DNA from: Halobacteriales archaeon QH_10_65_19
GTDB lineage: Archaea > Halobacteriota > Halobacteria > Halobacteriales > Haloarculaceae
Length of the DNA: 10,427 nt
Reading direction: 5' to 3'
Assembly (NCBI GenBank): GCA_003022085.1
Contig: PXQK01000076.1
Span: forward strand, 1-10,427
Part shown: positions 6,918-10,427 of the stretch, piece by piece
Layout of the letters: every line of letters begins with the position of its first letter
Position numbering within the stretch: position 1 is the stretch's first letter
The notes under the pieces: generated by a model
What the model saw: only the letters and a program-made list of their open reading frames with translations
Database searches by the model: none
Told to the model about the DNA's origin: nothing
Made by a program: the position numbers and the translations under genes

Positions 6918-6938
6918 CATAATAGAAATTAAATTATG
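6918..6938. promoter_or_regulatory. Inverted repeat next to the lysW TATA box, possible operator
   Basis: The 6-bp arms cataat (6918-6923) and attatg (6933-6938) flank 9 AT-rich bases, just upstream of the BRE/TATA of lysW. Dyads of this size and AT content suit a dimeric helix-turn-helix regulator. In Sulfolobus the Lrp-type protein LysM binds upstream of the lysW promoter, so an Lrp/AsnC-family activator or repressor is a reasonable guess here. Nothing in the window encodes the regulator. Confidence 0.4.
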
Positions 6939-7173
6939 GAGAAAGGACTAAGAGGGGATAAAGCGACCGGAATCGCCGTATTCTGATTTCCCATGTCAGA
7001 ACTATGTATAATCCCCCCGCGGGGATCGTGGGATCAGCCGTGGTGGGGAGCGTCCGTCTGCCTCGTATGGACTCTCGTGACTCTCTGCAACGGGGTCCCC
7101 GAATCCGTGTGTTTCGTGGTCTGGCACCGACGACACGTCTCGACGGAGCAGGGACAACCCACAACAGTCCGTA
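6939..7173. other. Gap between argH and the lysW promoter
   Basis: I see no convincing gene here. Just inside is a GC hairpin at 7011-7026 (atcccc, four bases, ggggat); read on the minus strand it is followed by attatacat, so it could end argGH transcripts, though there is no proper T run. Short open frames exist on both strands, but none has haloarchaeal codon bias together with a good start. One minus-strand frame just after the argH stop (about 7034-7170) is cysteine-rich (CPCSVETCRRC) but has no ATG of its own. Confidence 0.4.
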
Positions 7174-8595
7174 TCAGACATAGGACGCCACCTCTCTCTC
7201 CCGGGTTTCCGCCGCGGCGTCGACGCGCTGGCGGGCCACGTTCGCCGCCGGATCGAGCACCCTCTCGACCCCGGTCACGTCGACGACGGCCGTCAGTGGT
7301 TCGCCAAGCACCTCGCGGCAGGCCTCGTCGAGGTCGTCGACGCCGGGATTCCCGTCGGCGGCCGCCCCGCTGGCGTACGCGACGACCTCGTGGGCGGTGC
7401 GGAACGGGACGCCCGCGGCGGCGAGGCGGTCGGCGACGCCGGTTGCGGTCGCAAAGCCCTCGCCCGCAGCGTCGGCCAGCGCCTCCGCAGGCCACTCTGC
7501 TGTCGCGACAGCGCCGACGGCGACCGGGACTGCCTCGGTGACACCGTCGATGGCGGCCCAGGTGTGTCTGTCCACGCGCTGGAGGTCGCGGTTGTACGCC
7601 CGGGGGAGCCCCGACAGCGTCGTCAGCAAGCCCGAGAGCCCCGCAGTCGCGTCGCCCGCGCGGCTGCGGACGAGTTCCAGCGTATCCGGGTTCTTCTTCT
7701 GTGGCATGATGCTCGACGTCGACGCGTAGTCGTCGGCCAGGTCGACGTACCCGTCGCTTGCGAACTCGACGACGTCCTCCGAGAGGCCCGACAGCGTCGT
7801 CGCCAGCGCCGCTATCCCGGCAGTCGTCTCGACCAGGAAGTCCCGCGTCGACACCGCGTCGGTCGCGTTTTCGACGAGGCCGTCGAAGCCGAGCAGGTCG
7901 GCGGTCCGCCCGCGGTCGACGTCGAAGCCGGTGCCGGCGAACGCCGCCGCGCCCAGCGGCGACCGGTTGACCCGGTCGCAGGCGTCCAGCAGCCGAGCGG
8001 TGTCCCGTTCGAGCGCGGACTCGTAGGAACACACCCAGTGTGCGACCGTCGTCGGCTGTGCGGGCTGGCGGTGGGTGTAGCCCGGCATGATCGTCTCCGT
8101 CTCCGCGGCTGCCACGTCGAGCAGCGTCTCGCGCGCCCCGACGACCGTCTCGACGGCGGTCAGCAGGTCCTCGCGCAACCGGTAGCGCAGGCAGGCCGCA
8201 ACTTCGTCGTTGCGCGACCGGGCGGTGTGCATCCGTCCGCCGGCGGGCCCGACCCGGTTGATGACGGCCGTCTCGATCGCCTCGTGGACGTCCTCGCCGC
8301 CGGAGAGCGCTCCGTGGCCTGCGGATTCGACCTCGGCCAGCGCCCGGAGAATCGCCGCCGCGTCGTCGTCGTCGACGATCTCCTGTTCGGCCAGCATCAC
8401 GACGTGGGCCCTGTCGACGGCCAGGTCGGCCGCGAAGATGCGCTCGTCCGCGGCCAGAGAGGAGAGGAAGGCCCGTGCGGGGCCGCCGCTGAACCGCCCG
8501 CGGCGGACGACTCCCTCTGCGTCCGCGCCGCTAGTCCCCGCTACGGGGGCGTCACCGTCTGCTGTCTCCTCGGAGTCCTCGTCGTGGCTGGTCAT
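7174..8595 (-). CDS. argH: Argininosuccinate lyase
   Basis: Splits argininosuccinate into arginine and fumarate, the last step of the pathway, as a cytoplasmic homotetramer. The 473 residues show the fumarase/aspartase superfamily signatures: HTARSRNDE (123-131), GYTHRQPAQ with the general-acid/base region at His175 (172-180), and the mobile loop SSIMPQKKNPD (294-304) with the catalytic serine. The first 28 or so residues are an acidic Ser/Asp/Glu/Gly stretch ahead of the family's usual RRGRFSGGPA beginning. It could be a real haloarchaeal extension, or translation could begin at a GTG near residue 29-30. I kept the ATG at 8595 because it lies one base after the argG stop, as expected for a coupled pair. 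Confidence 0.96.
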   Translation of the reverse strand: MTSHDEDSEETADGDAPVAGTSGADAEGVVRRGRFSGGPARAFLSSLAADERIFAADLAVDRAHVVMLAEQEIVDDDDAAAILRALAEVESAGHGALSGGEDVHEAIETAVINRVGPAGGRMHTARSRNDEVAACLRYRLREDLLTAVETVVGARETLLDVAAAETETIMPGYTHRQPAQPTTVAHWVCSYESALERDTARLLDACDRVNRSPLGAAAFAGTGFDVDRGRTADLLGFDGLVENATDAVSTRDFLVETTAGIAALATTLSGLSEDVVEFASDGYVDLADDYASTSSIMPQKKNPDTLELVRSRAGDATAGLSGLLTTLSGLPRAYNRDLQRVDRHTWAAIDGVTEAVPVAVGAVATAEWPAEALADAAGEGFATATGVADRLAAAGVPFRTAHEVVAYASGAAADGNPGVDDLDEACREVLGEPLTAVVDVTGVERVLDPAANVARQRVDAAAETREREVASYV

Positions 8596-8596
8596 C

Positions 8597-9853
8597 TCAG
8601 TGTGTCTTTCCGGGTGTCTCTGTGCCGTCCGTGGCGTCCTCGTCTGCCACTTCCTCGCCCGCTGGGCTCACCTTGCTGTTGGCGAGGCGGGACTGGAAGC
8701 CGTGGTACTTGGCGACGCCGGTCGCGTCCTCCTGGGTGATGCTGTTCGTCACCGCCCCCTCGTCGAAGGAGGCGGCGCTCTCGCTGTACACCGCGTAGTC
8801 GCTGTCGCGGGCGACCGGGCGACAGTGCCCGCCCTCCAGCTTGACGGTCACAGTACCGGTCACGCGCTCCTGGGTGGCGTCGATGAACCCCTCGAGTGCC
8901 GTGACGATCGGCGCGTCGATCAGTCCCTGGTAGGCCTTCCAGGCCCACTGCTGGTCGACCTGCTGTTTGAACGTGCGCTGCTCGCGGGTCAACACCAGCC
9001 CTTCGAGGGCCTCGTGTGCGGTCAGCAGCACGGTCGCCGCCGGATGCTCGTAGTTCTCGCGCACTTTCAGGCCGAGCATCCGGTCTTCCATCATGTCGGT
9101 GCGTCCGACGCCGTGGGTGCCCGCCGTCTCGTTGAGCGTCTCGATCAGCGCCACTGGATCCATCTCCTCGCCGTCGACGGCGACCGGAACGCCGTTCTCG
9201 AAGGTGACCGCCAGCAGCGCGGGCTCGACCTCGCCGGGGCTGTCGGTCCACTCGTAGATGTCGTTTTCCGGGATCGTCCCCGGATCTTCGAGCTCGGAGC
9301 CCTCGATCGACCGGCTCCAGAGGTTCGAGTCGATGCTGTACCGGCCCTCGTTGCCGCCCTCGACGGGGAGCCCGTGCTCGGCCGCGTACTCGTTTTCCCA
9401 CTCGCGGGTCAGCCCCAGTTCGCGGATCGGGGCGATCACGTCGAGCGGCGAGTCTCGCCAGACCGCCTCGAACCGGAGCTGGTCGTTGCCCTTGCCCGTA
9501 CAGCCGTGTGCGAGGGCGTCACAGCCCTGGCCGAGCGCGACATCCAGGATGGCCGTGGCGATCACCGGCCGGGCCAGCGCCGTCCCCAGCGGGTAGCCCT
9601 GGTAGCTCGCGTTCGCCGTCACGGACTCCAGGCACAGTTCGGCGAACTCCGCCCGCGCGTCAATCACGAAGTGTTCGACGCCGAGCGCTTCTGCGGTCTC
9701 CCGCGCCTCCGCGAACTCTGCCTCGGGCTGGCCGACGTCGACCGTCACGCCGATTACCTCGTCGTAGCCGTACTCCTCTTCGAGCAGTGGAACGCACACT
9801 GTGGTGTCGAGCCCCCCGGAGAAGGCGAGCGCGACTGTCGTGTTGTCTGTCAT
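8597..9853 (-). CDS. argG: Argininosuccinate synthase
   Basis: Condenses citrulline with aspartate, using ATP (released as AMP and pyrophosphate), to make argininosuccinate in the cytoplasm. The 418 residues begin with the PP-loop AFSGGLDTT (10-18) that binds ATP phosphates, followed by the citrulline/aspartate-binding core, including GCTGKGNDQLRFE (about 117-129) and the SIDSNLWSRSIEG segment (about 173-185). The C-terminal 25 or so residues are an acidic tail rich in Glu, Asp, Thr and Gly, which I read as halophilic decoration. It is first of the argG-argH pair. No Shine-Dalgarno sequence is visible in front of the ATG at 9853 and no TATA box lies at leaderless distance, so it appears to have a longer leader than lysW. 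Confidence 0.97.
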   Translation of the reverse strand: MTDNTTVALAFSGGLDTTVCVPLLEEEYGYDEVIGVTVDVGQPEAEFAEARETAEALGVEHFVIDARAEFAELCLESVTANASYQGYPLGTALARPVIATAILDVALGQGCDALAHGCTGKGNDQLRFEAVWRDSPLDVIAPIRELGLTREWENEYAAEHGLPVEGGNEGRYSIDSNLWSRSIEGSELEDPGTIPENDIYEWTDSPGEVEPALLAVTFENGVPVAVDGEEMDPVALIETLNETAGTHGVGRTDMMEDRMLGLKVRENYEHPAATVLLTAHEALEGLVLTREQRTFKQQVDQQWAWKAYQGLIDAPIVTALEGFIDATQERVTGTVTVKLEGGHCRPVARDSDYAVYSESAASFDEGAVTNSITQEDATGVAKYHGFQSRLANSKVSPAGEEVADEDATDGTETPGKTH

Positions 9854-10216
9854 AGGTTTGTGGTGAGTGTCTGTCGGGTGTGTGGTGTCCGCCCCGGAAC
9901 CCGACGGTGGGCGGCGATTGGTGGCGACACGGTCCGTAGTGAAGAGCTAGTAGTGGGCCTTAACGGCCCGTTCGTGGTCGAAAAACGAGTGGGAGTACAG
10001 ACCCGCCGGTTGGGGTGTCGCGGGTGCGGATCTGTTTCATTATTCGACTCTATCTGGACTGTCGTACTAATACTTTCCGATGAGGCAGTGCGCCCTGAGC
10101 CCTGTTGACACGCTGTAGCCGCCGCGACGCGAGCCGGTGGACCGCCGTTCGTATCGAAATATTGATTTGTTGGCGAAAATCGGGTATCTCCGGGCGTGTG
10201 TCGATCGGTCCACCGA
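9854..10216. other. 363-base gap between map and argG, with argG leader/promoter
   Basis: No gene is supported. The argG promoter must be in this gap, but there is no TATA box in the 25-35 bases before the ATG. Candidates further up on the minus strand are ggaaag followed by tattag (about 10067-10079), implying a leader of roughly 190 bases, and a ttaag core inside the dyad gggcc-N5-ggccc (9955-9969), implying about 80 bases. T-rich patches on the minus strand near 9980-9984 and 10176-10180 could end map transcripts. I found no tRNA-like cloverleaf. Confidence 0.4.
9955..9969. promoter_or_regulatory. GC dyad upstream of argG (gggcc-N5-ggccc)
   Basis: A 15-base inverted repeat with ttaac at its centre lies about 100 bases upstream of the argG ATG. 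It could be a protein-binding site or a small hairpin in the argG leader. The arms are only five bases and GC-rich, which by chance is not rare in this genome. Confidence 0.25.
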
Positions 10217-10218
10217 TC
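10203..10218 (-). terminator. Small hairpin overlapping the map stop codon
   Basis: The arms gatcggt and accgatc pair perfectly across two bases (realistically six pairs with a four-base loop), and the hairpin covers the map stop codon. A T-rich stretch (atttt) appears about 25 bases further along the minus strand. It could mark the map transcript end, but archaeal terminators usually depend on the T tract, so I give it low weight. Confidence 0.25.
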
Positions 10219-10427
10219 ACCGTGTCGTCACTTCACAGCCGCCCTCGGTGACGATGACAGTGTGTTCTTTCTGGCTGACAAAGCGGCCGTCCTCCTCTTT
10301 GAGCACGGGGTAGCCGTGGACGATGTCGCGCTGTTTGAGGCGGCGAAGCGCCATCTCGGCGCGGTTCACGTCGAGCCACCGGGTGGCGAACGGCAGGGTG
10401 CGGAACTCCCCGGTGATCTGCTCGAGT
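10217..10427 (-). CDS. map: Methionine aminopeptidase, C-terminal part (5' end outside window)
   Basis: The last 70 codons of a gene that enters from the right edge. The product removes the initiator methionine from new proteins in the cytoplasm. Residues visible are the family's C-terminal segment: FRTLPFATRWL, a short helix-turn-helix-like insert region (MALRRLKQRDIVHGYP) typical of type II archaeal/eukaryotic enzymes, and SQKEHTVIVTEGG, whose Glu is one of the two-metal-site ligands. It ends in TGA at 10217-10219. The active-site His and Asp ligands lie upstream, beyond the window. It is not obviously linked to the arginine genes; the 363-base gap suggests a separate unit. Confidence 0.92.
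   Translation of the reverse strand, partial: LEQITGEFRTLPFATRWLDVNRAEMALRRLKQRDIVHGYPVLKEEDGRFVSQKEHTVIVTEGGCEVTTR

Noticed and set aside
7002..7181. Minus-strand small ORF starting inside the argH end (MSDTDCCGL...)
   Set aside because: It has about 59 codons but weak third-position GC compared with neighbouring genes and no recognisable features; likely chance.
6993..7541. Plus-strand ORF starting in the argH-lysW gap
   Set aside because: Most of it is antisense to argH and turns into Arg/Pro-rich low complexity; no promoter or ribosome site points to it.
8210..10108. Long plus-strand open frame (632 codons) opposite argG and argH
   Set aside because: It lies antisense to two unmistakable enzymes; long antisense frames are expected in GC-rich haloarchaeal genes, and its translation has no recognisable domain.
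9854..10216. Possible tRNA or small RNA in the map-argG gap
   Set aside because: No cloverleaf arms or conserved T-loop sequence could be found; only short, chance-level inverted repeats.
1..10427. CRISPR array or defence genes
   Set aside because: No spaced direct repeats and no nuclease, helicase or toxin-like proteins; the window is biosynthetic.

Overview
This window comes from a haloarchaeon. The evidence is high GC, very acidic proteins, TATA boxes about 27 bp before start codons (leaderless messages), a Tat-type lipoprotein signal, and above all an arginine pathway that uses the LysW amino-group carrier protein with argG and argH alongside. All genes I can support lie on the minus strand, so the reading order below runs from high to low coordinates.

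Layout. 10217-10427 is the 3' end of methionine aminopeptidase (map). 9854-10216 is a 363-base gap that must hold the argG promoter. 7174-9853 is argG-argH (1-base gap), the last two steps of arginine synthesis. 6874-7173 is a 300-base gap with a clear TATA box and an operator-like inverted repeat in front of lysW. 883-6873 is one tight operon, lysW-argX-(12-codon mini-ORF)-argC-argB-argD-argE-argF. From the end of argX onward every junction is a 4-base ATGA stop/start overlap. 670-882 holds a MITE-like inverted repeat and a leaderless promoter. 67-669 is a lipoprotein with a cupredoxin-like domain.

How the genes fit together. ArgX ligates glutamate to the C-terminal Glu of LysW. ArgB phosphorylates the carried glutamate, ArgC reduces it, ArgD transaminates it, and ArgE/LysK releases ornithine. 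ArgF, ArgG and ArgH then convert ornithine to citrulline, argininosuccinate and arginine.

Most is a textbook haloarchaeal arginine region, and I see no wholly new system. Points that stand out are: (1) ArgE lacks the whole segment that carries the metal-bridging aspartate of M20 peptidases; (2) the cupredoxin has lost at least three of its four copper ligands; (3) a 12-codon ORF links argX to argC by ATGA overlaps at both ends; (4) a 100-bp element with 16-bp terminal inverted repeats and TA ends sits exactly at the argF stop; (5) an inverted repeat just upstream of the lysW TATA box may be a regulator site.
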